A DNA stretch of 64,000 bases from Hahella sp. CCB-MM4 (GTDB lineage: Bacteria; Pseudomonadota; Gammaproteobacteria; Pseudomonadales; Oleiphilaceae): contig NZ_MRYI01000002.1 in assembly GCF_002260525.1 (NCBI RefSeq), positions 372,001 through 436,000 of the forward strand, written 5' to 3'. Below, piece after piece: positions 28,299-37,925 of the stretch; the stretch's first letter is position 1, and every line of letters begins with the position of its first letter. Below the pieces are notes generated by a model that saw nothing but the letters and a program-made list of their open reading frames with translations, ran no database searches and was not told the DNA's origin. Made by a program: the position numbers and the translations under genes.

Positions 28299-29603
28299 TT
28301 AAAACAAATCCATAAACCGATAGTACAACATCCCCATTGCTAACAAAGGCGAGCGGAACTTTGCGCCGCCGGGGAATGTCATATGCCGCACTTTTTCGAA
28401 CACATCTATCCGGTTGCTTTCCTTGTGCATGGCTTCGGCGATCAGTTTGGCGGCCATATGTGTCGCGTTGAGTCCGTGTCCGGCATAGGCCTGGGCGTAA
28501 TAGATATTCGGCGTTAGCCGGCCAATCTGGGGTAGACGGTTGGCTCCTATGCCAATCATACCACCCCATTGATATTCAATTTTGACGTCCTTCAGATACG
28601 GGAACAGTTTGACCAGATCCGGCTTCATGACACCTTCAATGGATTTGGGATCTCTGCCCGAATAGTTACAGCGGCCACCGAATAACAGTCGCTTGTCGGC
28701 ACTCAGACGATAGTAGTCCAGTGCTACATTCTGGTCACATACCGCCATATCCTGGGGTAAAGTACGCCTCCATTGTTCTTCGGTTAGTGGTTCAGTAGCG
28801 ATGATATAGCTACCAGCCGGCAGTACTTTGGTTTCCAGAACTCTGTGCAGCCCGGCCACATAAGCATTGCCACAGATGACCAGCTTTTCGGCCCTTACCC
28901 GCCCTTTGGCGGTATGGACAACGATACTGGGGCTTTCTTCAATTCTGGTGACCAGACTGTTTTCGAAAATCTGCACGCCCAACGACGCGGCTGCGCGGGC
29001 TTCACCTGTGATCAGGTTAAGAGGGTGGACATGTCCACTGCCCATATCCACCAAGCCGCCGACATAGGCATCGGTTCCCACCACCTCATGCATGCGGTCA
29101 GCTGACAATAACTCGATATGATGGGGATATTTGGTCGATTTCAACCATTCATAGTCTTCCTTGAAGTCGCGATAATGCCGATCCTTGGTGGCCAGATCGC
29201 AGTATCCCATTTTCAGGTCGCAATCGATCGAAAACTTTTCAATACGTTGCTTGGCAATATCGACTGCTTCAAAACCCATTTGGGAGATCGCATCAATCCC
29301 TTCCTGACCGATCCATTTACGGAATTGCTCCAGGCCATGGCCAATTCCGCGGATCAGTTGTCCCCCATTGCGACCTGAAGCCCCCCAACCAATCATGCGG
29401 GCTTCCACCACAGCGACGCGATCCCCTCTCTCAGCCAGCTCAATGGCGGTATTGATACCACTGAGCCCGCCTCCCACGACACAGACATCCACGATGACCT
29501 CACCTTCAAGTGTGGGGTAGCTATCGGCGTATCGCCGGGTGGCCACATAATAGGAATCAGGGTGTGCGTCGCTATGGGTATGAGGATTCAAGTACTTGGT
29601 CAT
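28299..29603 (-). CDS. puuB: Gamma-glutamylputrescine oxidase family protein, copy 2
   Basis: FAD-dependent DAO-family oxidoreductase of 434 residues, homologous to the copy at 9743-11029 along its whole length. It has VCVVGGGLSGINTAIELAE (40-58), GASGRNGGQLIRG and the C-terminal YYAQAYAGHGLNATHMAAK. The first glycine motif is GGGLSG rather than GAGFTG. It is divergent from a PuuR-type regulator, 243 bp away, so it is probably controlled by it. Which gamma-glutamyl polyamine each copy prefers is unknown. Confidence 0.9.
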   Translation of the reverse strand: MTKYLNPHTHSDAHPDSYYVATRRYADSYPTLEGEVIVDVCVVGGGLSGINTAIELAERGDRVAVVEARMIGWGASGRNGGQLIRGIGHGLEQFRKWIGQEGIDAISQMGFEAVDIAKQRIEKFSIDCDLKMGYCDLATKDRHYRDFKEDYEWLKSTKYPHHIELLSADRMHEVVGTDAYVGGLVDMGSGHVHPLNLITGEARAAASLGVQIFENSLVTRIEESPSIVVHTAKGRVRAEKLVICGNAYVAGLHRVLETKVLPAGSYIIATEPLTEEQWRRTLPQDMAVCDQNVALDYYRLSADKRLLFGGRCNYSGRDPKSIEGVMKPDLVKLFPYLKDVKIEYQWGGMIGIGANRLPQIGRLTPNIYYAQAYAGHGLNATHMAAKLIAEAMHKESNRIDVFEKVRHMTFPGGAKFRSPLLAMGMLYYRFMDLF

Positions 29604-29734
29604 GGCTTATTTGTAAATTATCCTGTTCTAACGTTCGGTATTTTTGACACACATCTCTTAAAGTTGCAAGCCCTGTGAACTGGAGGCGCATTAAATGAAA
29701 AGTTTACGTTGGTCTCCCCCCACCCTTTTGGTAA

Positions 29735-29756
29735 CATTTGTAAAAAATACTGAATG
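29735..29756. promoter_or_regulatory. Candidate operator upstream of puuR
   Basis: ATTTGTAAAAAATACTGAA shares its TTTGTAAAA core with the repeats at 3532 and 3585 and the site at 14600. It lies about 90 bp before the puuR start in the puuB2/puuR divergent gap, and is followed by TTTGTTTTATTTAAC at 29761. This is expected for an autoregulated repressor. The remainder of 29604-29846 shows no gene. Confidence 0.45.
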
Positions 29757-29846
29757 GCCATTTGTTTTATTTAACGCTCAGCTGCAATCGGAGTCATCCG
29801 CATGCGGGCTGGGAAGGTCGCAAAGACTGCCTGGAGGTGACAAGCG

Positions 29847-30395
29847 TTGGATGTAGGAGCTCGTTTAAGGGCAATTCGCAAACAGAAAAATCTCTCCCAA
29901 AGAGAGTTGGCTAAACGTGCTGGTGTAACCAACAGCACCATTTCAATGATCGAGAAAAACAGTGTCAGTCCGAGCGTCAGCTCGCTGAAGAAAGTACTGA
30001 CTGGCATTCCCATATCCCTGGTGGAATTTTTCGCGGAGGATGTTGAAGACGAAAAGCCTCAAACTGTAGTCTACCCCCCCGCCAATTTATTGGACCTTTC
30101 CGTTAACGATATCAAGATGAAACTGGTCGGGAAGTCTTTTGGCCACCGGGCACTGGCATTTATGGTAGAGACCTATGAGCCGGGTGCCGATACCGGCGAA
30201 GACATGTATGTCCACGAAGGTGAAGAAGCCGGCATGGTACTGAAAGGACAATTGGAACTCACCGTCAGTGGCGAGATTTATCATCTTAAAGAAGGCGATA
30301 GTTACTATTTCGACTCCACCCGTCCACACCGGTTCAGAAACCCTTACGACAAACCCTGCGAGATAGTCTCGGCGACCACGCCGGCGAACTTCTAA
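29847..30395 (+). CDS. puuR: PuuR-type XRE-cupin transcriptional regulator
   Basis: Likely repressor of the putrescine genes, relieved by putrescine or a pathway intermediate. The 182-residue protein has an N-terminal helix-turn-helix (LRAIRKQKNLSQRELAKRAG, then TNSTISMIEKN) and a C-terminal cupin (about 105-180; VHEGEEAGMVLKGQLELTV and EGDSYYFDSTRPHRF), the PuuR architecture at the usual length. The start is a TTG: a strong GGAGGTGA lies six bases upstream and the protein begins MDVGARLRAIRKQ. It is divergent from puuB2. Confidence 0.9.
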   Translation: MDVGARLRAIRKQKNLSQRELAKRAGVTNSTISMIEKNSVSPSVSSLKKVLTGIPISLVEFFAEDVEDEKPQTVVYPPANLLDLSVNDIKMKLVGKSFGHRALAFMVETYEPGADTGEDMYVHEGEEAGMVLKGQLELTVSGEIYHLKEGDSYYFDSTRPHRFRNPYDKPCEIVSATTPANF

Positions 30396-30418
30396 CAGGT
30401 AACACCTATATCGGTCTT

Positions 30419-30445
30419 CAGTAGGACGGGGACACCGTCCTACTG
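30419..30445. terminator. Strong hairpin between convergent puuR and metR
   Basis: Perfect 11-bp stem CAGTAGGACGG / CCGTCCTACTG with a 5-base loop. The metR stop codon lies inside the stem. The T-run is short on both strands, so it probably acts as a bidirectional terminator of moderate strength. Confidence 0.6.
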
Positions 30446-31327
30446 TTGAATGCGACGACAGTCCTCAATAAAACCGTTGAGATAGTCGATCTCCCGGTCC
30501 CGCACCCTGGTTCCCACGTAAATACTTTTCTGCACCCCCTCTGGTCCCAACGGCCTTGATACTATCGGCAGTTGTCCTGCATAACGCCTGATCAGCCAGT
30601 CGGGCATCGCACTGACCCCTCTCTGCGCTGCCACCAGTTCCACCATAATCTCAGTGGTTTCCACTTGGGGGTTCTGTCTGGGGGTTATTTCCGCAGGAAT
30701 CAGAAAGTTGGTATAGACATCCAGCCGCTCATGGGGAACCGGGTAGCTGATCAACACTTCGTGCTGCAGGTCTTCGGGCTCGATGTAGTCCTTCTTTGTC
30801 AGGGGATGGTCCTGGTGCAGGGCCAGCTCAAGTTGATAGTTGAACACCGGACGGAATTCCAATAGATCATCCTGTATGGGATCGGGTGTAATCAATGCAT
30901 CGATCTCATAGTGCTTGATTGCCTGCAGCCCGGAAAACTGAAATCGCTGTCGAACATCCAGGTCCACGTCCGGCCACTTCTTCAGGTAAGGACTCACCAC
31001 CTGCAACAACCATTGGTAGCACGGGTGACACTCCATTCCGATGCGCAGTCTTCCGCGTTTCCCCGCGGCAAAGCCCGCCATCATTTCCTCTGCCTGCTCC
31101 AGTACCGGGAGCACTGTTCGAGCCACCGACAACAGGTATTGCCCTGCCTGGGTAAACTCCAGCTTGCGCCCCTGTCTGGACCAAATCGCGACGCCGGCTC
31201 TTTCCTCCAGCTTGCGGATAGCGTGGGACAGGGCCGATTGGGTGAGATGCAGACGCTCAGCAGCTTCGGTCAGAGTACCGTATCGCTCTATGGCCGCAAT
31301 GATGTCTAAATGAGAACGCTCCAACAT
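30440..31327 (-). CDS. metR: MetR, LysR-family activator of methionine biosynthesis
   Basis: Homocysteine-responsive regulator, 295 residues. The helix-turn-helix near 15-60 (TLTEAAERLHLTQSALSHAIRKLEE) and effector domain with ISYPVPHERLDVY are typical of MetR. It is divergent from metE across about 100 bp that carry an excellent palindromic operator, which is the classic metR-metE layout. It should activate metE with homocysteine as co-effector and repress itself. Confidence 0.93.
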   Translation of the reverse strand: MLERSHLDIIAAIERYGTLTEAAERLHLTQSALSHAIRKLEERAGVAIWSRQGRKLEFTQAGQYLLSVARTVLPVLEQAEEMMAGFAAGKRGRLRIGMECHPCYQWLLQVVSPYLKKWPDVDLDVRQRFQFSGLQAIKHYEIDALITPDPIQDDLLEFRPVFNYQLELALHQDHPLTKKDYIEPEDLQHEVLISYPVPHERLDVYTNFLIPAEITPRQNPQVETTEIMVELVAAQRGVSAMPDWLIRRYAGQLPIVSRPLGPEGVQKSIYVGTRVRDREIDYLNGFIEDCRRIQQ

Positions 31328-31344
31328 GAATTCTGCTCATATAA

Positions 31345-31373
31345 CTGTGAATAAACATCAATTTTATTCACAG
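31345..31373. promoter_or_regulatory. MetR operator
   Basis: Perfect inverted repeat CTGTGAATAAA / TTTATTCACAG (11-bp arms, 7-base spacer), containing the TGAA...TTCA halves expected for MetR. It lies in the metR-metE divergent gap. A second, imperfect TGAATTCTGCTCA is centred near 31333, overlapping the metR start. Confidence 0.8.
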
Positions 31374-31429
31374 TACCACAGGTCTAGGATGTGCAAAACC
31401 GTTACTAACCAAACAGCATGGAACTGGAC

Positions 31430-33715
31430 ATGGCCAAAATACATAATCTGGGGTTCCCCCGCATCGGTGCCCGACGAGAACTGAAGTTTGCTCTTGAGCG
31501 CTACTGGAAAGGAGATGACACGGCTGATCAGCTTGAAGCTGTCGCCACAGCCCTGCGTAAGGAAAACTGGGAAAGGCAAAAACAAGCCGGACTGAATTTA
31601 ATCCCGGTGGGGGATTTTTCTTTTTACGATCAGGTCTTGGATACCAGCTTTCTTCTCGGCAATATCCCCACGCGTTTTCAGAACTCACCGTCTGTTTCAA
31701 CGTTGAATCAGTATTTCAGGGTGGCCAGAGGGCTGTCGCCGGATCCTCAGGCAGAGCCGGTACGGGCAGCGGAAATGACCAAGTGGTTCGATACCAACTA
31801 CCACTATCTGGTACCGGAGTTTGAAGCGGAGACTCAATTTGAATTGAACCCGGAGCGACTGCTTAACCAAATCAAAGAAGCCCAAGACCTGGGCTATGCG
31901 GCAAAGCCTGTCATTCTCGGCCCGCTCAGCTATCTCTGGCTGGGTAAAGGCCATAGTGGGATACAACCCCTTGATCTTCTTGAACAGCTTATCCCGCTTT
32001 ATTCACGGTTATTGAGCGAGATCAGCCGACTGGGCGTTGAATGGTTACAGATCGATGAGCCAATCCTGGCTCTAGACCTGCCAGACAGCTGGAAAAAGGC
32101 CTTTGAGGTTACTTACCACCAATTGCGTCATCCCGGTCTCAAAATCCTGATGGCGACTTACTTCGGCCCGCTCGCGGATAACCTGACCACTATCGCCCAC
32201 TTACCCGTGGAAGGTCTGCACATAGATGCCGTCAGAGGCCGAGACGAAGTCACCATCGTGCTGGATAAGATCAGCGGTTATAAAACCATTTCTCTGGGTG
32301 TGATTGATGGGCGCAATATCTGGCGGTCAGACCTGAATGCGCTGCTACAGTGGCTTAAACCGATACACGAAAAGCTGGGGGATCGTCTGTGGCTGGCCCC
32401 CTCATGCTCATTGCTCCATGTTCCGGTAGACCTTGAACAGGAAGATCAATTACCCGAAGGAGTCGCCGGTTGGCTGAGCTTCGCCCAACAAAAGCTGGAA
32501 GAGCTGAATATTCTGGCAATAGCCTTGAATGATGGTGAAGACAAGGTCGCCGGCCAGCTGGATGTCAACGCCAGTGCCATTTTCAATCGGCGTCATTCAT
32601 CCCTGGTAAACAACGTTTCCGTCAAGGAGAAGCTGGCACAACTGGGCGACGATAGCTTCTTCCGATCTGACACCTTTGAAGTACGCCGACAACTTCAACA
32701 TCAGGCACTCGGTCTTCCCCTGTTTCCAACGACCACTATCGGATCGTTTCCTCAAACTGCGGATATCCGCCGTCAACGTCAGCAGTTCAAGTCAGGGGAA
32801 ATCAGCCAGGAACAGTATCACCAAGCCATGCAGGAGGAAATCCGCAAAGCGGTGGCAGAGCAAGAGGCATTGGATATCGACGTTCTCGTTCATGGAGAAG
32901 CGGAACGCAATGATATGGTGGAATACTTTGGTGAACAGCTGGACGGATACTGCTTCAGCCGTTATGGATGGGTCCAGTCCTACGGTAGCCGCTGTGTCAA
33001 ACCGCCGATTATTTATGGCGACGTCGCCCGCCCCAAAGCCATGACGGTGGCATGGACGCAGTTTGCCCAGGAACAGACTCTACGGCCAATGAAAGGCATG
33101 CTCACCGGCCCGATTACGATGCTGCAATGGTCGTTTGTCCGCGACGATCAGCCAAGAGAGCAGACCGCATGGCAAATTGCCCTGGCCCTGCAGGAAGAAG
33201 TATTGGACCTGGAACAAGCGGGCATCCGCATTATTCAGATGGATGAACCCGCACTGCGGGAAGGACTTCCATTGCGAAAGTCCGAGTGGAAAAACTACCT
33301 GGCTTGGGCAACCAGAGCTTTTCGCCTGAGTGTATACGGCGTACAGCCTGCCACCCAGATCCACACCCATATGTGCTATTCGGAGTTCAATGACATCATC
33401 GGTGCGATCGCCGAACTGGATGCGGACGTGATTACGATAGAGACGTCCCGCTCGGATATGGAGTTACTGGATGCCTTCGTTAATTTCAGTTATCCCAACG
33501 ATATCGGGCCTGGGGTTTATGACATTCATAGCCCGAACATCCCAACCCAACGGGCCATCGTGGAATTAATGGAGAAAGCACTGAAGCATATTCCGGCACA
33601 GCAATTATGGATCAATCCTGATTGTGGCCTGAAAACCCGGGGATGGGATGAAGTCCGACCAGCTCTTCGAGCCATGGTGAATGCAGCCAAAGCATTGCGT
33701 CTGCGTCACGAGTAA
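31430..33715 (+). CDS. metE: Cobalamin-independent methionine synthase
   Basis: Transfers a methyl group from 5-methyltetrahydropteroyltriglutamate to homocysteine. The 761-residue protein has the usual two barrels: an N-terminal half starting [13 protein letters not shown] and a C-terminal half with [10 protein letters not shown]. Zinc ligands are visible in HTHMCYSEF (His and Cys), a downstream glutamate and [11 protein letters not shown] (Cys). I choose the ATG at 31430 ([13 protein letters not shown]) by family alignment and the GGA-rich stretch before it; an ATG at 31418 adds four residues. Being B12-free, it would cover cobalamin shortage. Confidence 0.96.
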   Translation: MAKIHNLGFPRIGARRELKFALERYWKGDDTADQLEAVATALRKENWERQKQAGLNLIPVGDFSFYDQVLDTSFLLGNIPTRFQNSPSVSTLNQYFRVARGLSPDPQAEPVRAAEMTKWFDTNYHYLVPEFEAETQFELNPERLLNQIKEAQDLGYAAKPVILGPLSYLWLGKGHSGIQPLDLLEQLIPLYSRLLSEISRLGVEWLQIDEPILALDLPDSWKKAFEVTYHQLRHPGLKILMATYFGPLADNLTTIAHLPVEGLHIDAVRGRDEVTIVLDKISGYKTISLGVIDGRNIWRSDLNALLQWLKPIHEKLGDRLWLAPSCSLLHVPVDLEQEDQLPEGVAGWLSFAQQKLEELNILAIALNDGEDKVAGQLDVNASAIFNRRHSSLVNNVSVKEKLAQLGDDSFFRSDTFEVRRQLQHQALGLPLFPTTTIGSFPQTADIRRQRQQFKSGEISQEQYHQAMQEEIRKAVAEQEALDIDVLVHGEAERNDMVEYFGEQLDGYCFSRYGWVQSYGSRCVKPPIIYGDVARPKAMTVAWTQFAQEQTLRPMKGMLTGPITMLQWSFVRDDQPREQTAWQIALALQEEVLDLEQAGIRIIQMDEPALREGLPLRKSEWKNYLAWATRAFRLSVYGVQPATQIHTHMCYSEFNDIIGAIAELDADVITIETSRSDMELLDAFVNFSYPNDIGPGVYDIHSPNIPTQRAIVELMEKALKHIPAQQLWINPDCGLKTRGWDEVRPALRAMVNAAKALRLRHE

Positions 33716-33821
33716 AGTTGATGGGCGGTGTTCTGAAACTTCGGGCACCGCTCTTCGACCTGTTCAAGTTAAAGATCGGCATGCTCAAGCTGAAGGCTAG
33801 CGGGAATCTGATGCCCAACGG

Positions 33822-36401
33822 TCAGGCAGATAACGTTTTCGAACTGGACTGCCTGGTCTCCAGCCAGGATTTGAGTGCCTTAAAATGCATCGGGCGGCTT
33901 AGATAAAAGCCTTGCGCCGTATCACATCCCATACCACCAAGTACCTCGAGCACTGCCTGGGTTTCCACGCCTTCTGCTACCACTTCGTAACCCAGGCTAT
34001 GACACATATCGATCGTTGTCTGCACAATGATCCGGGAGGTCTCCTTGTCACAGATGTCCGTAATCAAGGCTCTGTCGATCTTAATTTCCCGGGCAGGCAG
34101 TTGTTTGAGATATGACAACGATGAGTATCCCGCACCAAAGTCATCAATGGATACCTTGACTCCATCGCCCGAGAGTTTGTTCAGGGCTTCGAGCCCTAAT
34201 CCGGGATCCTCCATGATGGCAGTTTCCGTCAATTCCAATACCAGCGAATGAGGCTGCAGTGACAGGCTCTCCATCTGCTCCTTGAGAAACTTCTCAAGAT
34301 CCGGTTCCATCAGATTTTTGGCAGAAATATTCACGGATACCGAGTTCACGTATCCAAGCATCTGTAGTTCTTTAAAATCTTCCAGAGCTCTTCGCAGTAC
34401 CCACCGGGTCAGTTCACGAATCACCCCGGTTTTCTCCGCCAGAGGAATAAAGTGATCCGGAGACACGAACTCACCGGCTTCATTGCGCCAGCGAATCAAT
34501 GCTTCAATTCCCACCACTTGATTGTTACTCAGTGAGACTTTCGGCTGATAGTAAAGAATGGGTAGATTCTCTCTCAATGCCTGGCGTAAATCCGTCATCA
34601 GGGTCAGACGACGCTGGTCATAGCCATCCCGACGCGGAGAATAGAATGCCAGCGGAGGATTTCTTTTACGCGCATTTTCGAGCGCCACATGAGCATGCCG
34701 GATAAGCTTCGTTGCATCCCGGCCATTCTTGGGATAAACGGAAACCCCGAAAGCCACACCGACTTCAATATTCAGCCCTTGGTACTCAAAAGGTTCGGCC
34801 ATTCGCGCCATGAACTCATTGTATTCCTCGCTATGTGCCGTAGGGGCATCCCCTTCCACCAGGAAACCGAAGGTATCGTTATCGCAGGTACTGACCCAGT
34901 GACTGCCGTCACTGGTTTTTTCAATTGCCTTCACTCCTCCCAGTTCAGCGGCCAACTGATTGGCCTTCTTACCGATCCTGCGGGAGAGAGACTCAGCATG
35001 TACCAGCCCGAGTGTTTTGGTGATCTCCTCAAACCGGGTCATACGCATCAGAACCACAAGGTAGGTCTTCTCGTTCACGGACTTGATATGGTCGTAAATG
35101 GCCATCTCGAACAAGTTGCGATTCGGCAGCCTGGTCACCGGGTCATGCAGTGCCATCTGAATTAGCTGCATCTGAGCCTCACGACGCTCCCTGCCTTCTT
35201 TCAACGACTGCATCTGGGCTTTCACTTTTTCTTCCCGCTCCTGGTACAGACGTTCCGCCAGGGCGATGGTCAAAATGGTCGCTTCAATTCCGGAACCGAT
35301 CTGCATACCGTAATCAGCCCAGAATGTATTTGGGAGAATTCCGTACTTATGCGCCATGGTGACAACAAAGCCGGTGGTTAAGGTTGACCAGGCAAAAGTA
35401 AAATATATGGCAGGCCGGCTGCCCTGAGCCCAGGCAATCGGCCCCGCCACAATGAGAATGAGCCATAGCGGCGCTGCCAGCAAAGCAGACATGCGAATTG
35501 ATATCCCATAAGGAATAAACAATGCACCGACAAGATTGATTGCGGAAATAACAGCCAATATTCTCAATGCCAGATCAATCCTGGGAATCACCTTCGGAGT
35601 ATCCAGAAAAGCACGGGCAAACAGAATGGAAAACAGCGACAACGTGGGTATCGACAACAGCATGGCCTGATGCTGCACCCAGGTGTGATTCGACAATATG
35701 TGTTGCGCAAAGAATCCACGCAGACAGAAGAAAAAGACCATATTCCCCAGCAAGGCCAGGGCGTAATACAGATAGGTAACCTCTCGCAACATCACGAAAA
35801 TAGCAATGTTGAGAAGGATCATCATGGTGATGAGGCCGTAGTAATAGAAGTGCAGCTTGGTTTCAGCCGAAGCGGCTTCGAAAAACGCCTTTTCCTGCCA
35901 CACCCTTAACGGATACTGCATGGCCCCTTCGGTTTGGGTACGAATATATATCGTCTTGGACTGCCCCGGTTCCAGCGGTACCCGCAGCAGAAAATTCGGA
36001 TGATCAATTTCCCGTGGCTGGAAAGGATGTCGATCGCCAATAAGCAATTCCTTTTCCAGGCGACCATTGGAAAACAGGAAAAATTCCACCTGATCCAGCT
36101 GTGGATACCCCACTTCCACCACATAGTGGCCGACTGTCTTTCCCTGATTATGAAGGGCAAAACGGGTCCAGAACTGAGAACGGCTATACCCGAAATTGGT
36201 GCCGCCTCCGGCAATGTAATGCCAGTTCTCCGGCGGCACTTGAGATATGTTGTCGATCCCTAGCGTGAGATCAGGATCTTCGAGGAACTCGAGGGCAATA
36301 TCATATGGACCAGGCTTCTCAGATATATCGTTAACCGGAAGCGCAAAGCACACCGCTCCCTGAATAACGAGAATAGTTGCGATAATCAGCCTGATCCACA
36401 T
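33822..36401 (-). CDS. 7TM-DISM GGDEF-EAL protein, probable c-di-GMP phosphodiesterase
   Basis: Inner-membrane protein of 859 residues. Signal segment (1-20), periplasmic 7TMR-DISMED2 domain (about 25-180), seven transmembrane helices (about 185-390), a short coiled coil (about 392-415), GGDEF-like domain and EAL domain. The GGDEF motif is degenerate: the expected site reads TCDNDTFGF, so cyclase activity is unlikely. The EAL domain looks active: EALIRWR, the NISAKNL metal asparagine, DDFGAGYSS and AEGVET are all present. It should degrade c-di-GMP in response to an extracytoplasmic ligand. It is convergent with metE. Confidence 0.93.
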   Translation of the reverse strand: MWIRLIIATILVIQGAVCFALPVNDISEKPGPYDIALEFLEDPDLTLGIDNISQVPPENWHYIAGGGTNFGYSRSQFWTRFALHNQGKTVGHYVVEVGYPQLDQVEFFLFSNGRLEKELLIGDRHPFQPREIDHPNFLLRVPLEPGQSKTIYIRTQTEGAMQYPLRVWQEKAFFEAASAETKLHFYYYGLITMMILLNIAIFVMLREVTYLYYALALLGNMVFFFCLRGFFAQHILSNHTWVQHQAMLLSIPTLSLFSILFARAFLDTPKVIPRIDLALRILAVISAINLVGALFIPYGISIRMSALLAAPLWLILIVAGPIAWAQGSRPAIYFTFAWSTLTTGFVVTMAHKYGILPNTFWADYGMQIGSGIEATILTIALAERLYQEREEKVKAQMQSLKEGRERREAQMQLIQMALHDPVTRLPNRNLFEMAIYDHIKSVNEKTYLVVLMRMTRFEEITKTLGLVHAESLSRRIGKKANQLAAELGGVKAIEKTSDGSHWVSTCDNDTFGFLVEGDAPTAHSEEYNEFMARMAEPFEYQGLNIEVGVAFGVSVYPKNGRDATKLIRHAHVALENARKRNPPLAFYSPRRDGYDQRRLTLMTDLRQALRENLPILYYQPKVSLSNNQVVGIEALIRWRNEAGEFVSPDHFIPLAEKTGVIRELTRWVLRRALEDFKELQMLGYVNSVSVNISAKNLMEPDLEKFLKEQMESLSLQPHSLVLELTETAIMEDPGLGLEALNKLSGDGVKVSIDDFGAGYSSLSYLKQLPAREIKIDRALITDICDKETSRIIVQTTIDMCHSLGYEVVAEGVETQAVLEVLGGMGCDTAQGFYLSRPMHFKALKSWLETRQSSSKTLSA

Positions 36402-36597
36402 AAGTCACTTCATGGTGATAAGAAAAGCTCACCTCAGTAACTATAGTCGCTATTGAGCTCAAGCGTACAGATGTGCGCTGAAATAGCGCACCACTTATCA
36501 CATTTATCTACAATTCGCACAAAATTCGAACAAACTCAGTCCTGACAGCAATCAGGTGTCTTTATCCACTGGAATCCTTACTCACAGAAGTCCTTTC

Positions 36598-37455
36598 TCA
36601 GGAAAGAGTTCGTCTGGCAAAGTCGATGTAGAGCTCGCGCAGGCGTTTTACAACAGGTCCCGGCTTTCCATCACCTATCGCATGGCCATCAATGGAGACT
36701 ACCGGCATCACAAACGTGGTAGCGGATGAGACGAATGCCTCCTGAGCCTGATAGGCTTCTTCCGGAGTGAAGGATCTTTCCAGAATTTCCATGCCACTCT
36801 CTTCAGCCAGGGCGAGTATCGCCTTACGGGTGATTCCCGGCAGGATATCCGAACTGAGGGGCCTGGTGATCAGACGCTGCTCACGGTCAATGATGTAGGC
36901 ATTATTGGAAGTCCCCTCTGTGACATACCCATCCTCTACCATCCAGGCATCATCCGCACCCTGTTCAGCCGCACGCTGCTTCGCCATGGAGGCGGGCAAC
37001 AATCCGACCGTTTTGATGTCTCTGCGCCGCCAGCGAATATCGGGCAACGTAACCACAGTGAGACCTCTTTCAACCACCGGAGGGCTCAATACGTTACGGC
37101 TTTGAGTAAATGCTACTATGGAAGGCTTGGTATCCACCGGAAAAGCAAAATCCCTCGGGGCTGCCCCACGGGAGACCTGCAGGTATATCATGCCCTGCTC
37201 CAACTGATTACGCTCAATCAGATTCTTCTGCATCAGGGTGATTTCCTCATCGGACATGGGACAGCTCATGCCGATTTCTCCCAGCGAACGACGTAATCGG
37301 ACAAGGTGACCGGCGTTATCCACCAGTCCGCCTTCGATCACTGACGTGACCTCATAAACCCCATCGGCAAACAGGAAGCCACGGTCAAAAACGGAGATCC
37401 GGGCTTCCGATTCAGGGACGTATTCACCATTCACAAACACAATCGCTTCAGACAC
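36598..37455 (-). CDS. dat: D-amino-acid aminotransferase (class IV PLP)
   Basis: Transfers amino groups between D-amino acids and keto acids, for example D-alanine and 2-oxoglutarate. The 285-residue fold-type IV enzyme has FVNGEYVPESEARISVFDRGFLFADGVYE shared by the family and the PLP lysine K148 in RRRDIKTVGLLPA; the EGTSNNAYII motif follows at about 174-183. It is the last gene of the TAXI-TRAP-usp-dat row, 11 bp after the stress-protein gene. A branched-chain aminotransferase is less likely given the RRRDIK sequence. Confidence 0.9.
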   Translation of the reverse strand: MSEAIVFVNGEYVPESEARISVFDRGFLFADGVYEVTSVIEGGLVDNAGHLVRLRRSLGEIGMSCPMSDEEITLMQKNLIERNQLEQGMIYLQVSRGAAPRDFAFPVDTKPSIVAFTQSRNVLSPPVVERGLTVVTLPDIRWRRRDIKTVGLLPASMAKQRAAEQGADDAWMVEDGYVTEGTSNNAYIIDREQRLITRPLSSDILPGITRKAILALAEESGMEILERSFTPEEAYQAQEAFVSSATTFVMPVVSIDGHAIGDGKPGPVVKRLRELYIDFARRTLS

Positions 37456-37466
37456 CTGCCACCTCT

Positions 37467-37913
37467 TTAATTACGTCCATCTCGAGCTTTTACGACCATT
37501 ACAGGAATTTTGGCACGACCAACTACCTTGTTGGCTATAGAACCCAATACCGCCTTTTCAATCCTGGAATGCTTGTGGCTTGCCATGACAATCAGATCCG
37601 CCTTCACTTTATCAGCCATCTTCAGAATCATATCTGCCGGTTTGCCTTCCAGGGTGGAAGCCTTGTAGGTAACACTGTCATCGGTGAAGAAATCTTCAAG
37701 AAAGGTCTCCAGGTCCTTTTCCGCCTGCTTGAGAGCTTTGTCAAAAGCATCATCAGGGAAAAATGACCCTACCCAGGGATTCTGATAGCCCGGTACCACA
37801 TGAACCACATGCAAACAGCCTTTCTTGTCCAACAGTTCTCTGGCGTGGGTTAACGCCAGACTGGAAAAACCGTCTTCACACATATCCACAGGAACAACTA
37901 TTGATTTGTACAT
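37467..37913 (-). CDS. Universal stress protein (UspA family)
   Basis: Single-domain Usp of 148 residues: YKSIVVPVDMCEDG at the start, and the ATP-binding loop near the end as MASHKHSRIEKAVLGSIANKVVGRAKIPVMVV (G-2x-G-9x-G(S/T)-like but incomplete). Genes of this family often follow TRAP transporters, and in TeaABC-type systems a Usp (TeaD) binds ATP and modulates the carrier. It lies 12 bp after the TRAP permease gene, which supports that role here. Confidence 0.9.
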   Translation of the reverse strand: MYKSIVVPVDMCEDGFSSLALTHARELLDKKGCLHVVHVVPGYQNPWVGSFFPDDAFDKALKQAEKDLETFLEDFFTDDSVTYKASTLEGKPADMILKMADKVKADLIVMASHKHSRIEKAVLGSIANKVVGRAKIPVMVVKARDGRN

Positions 37914-37925
37914 AATTAAGCTCCT

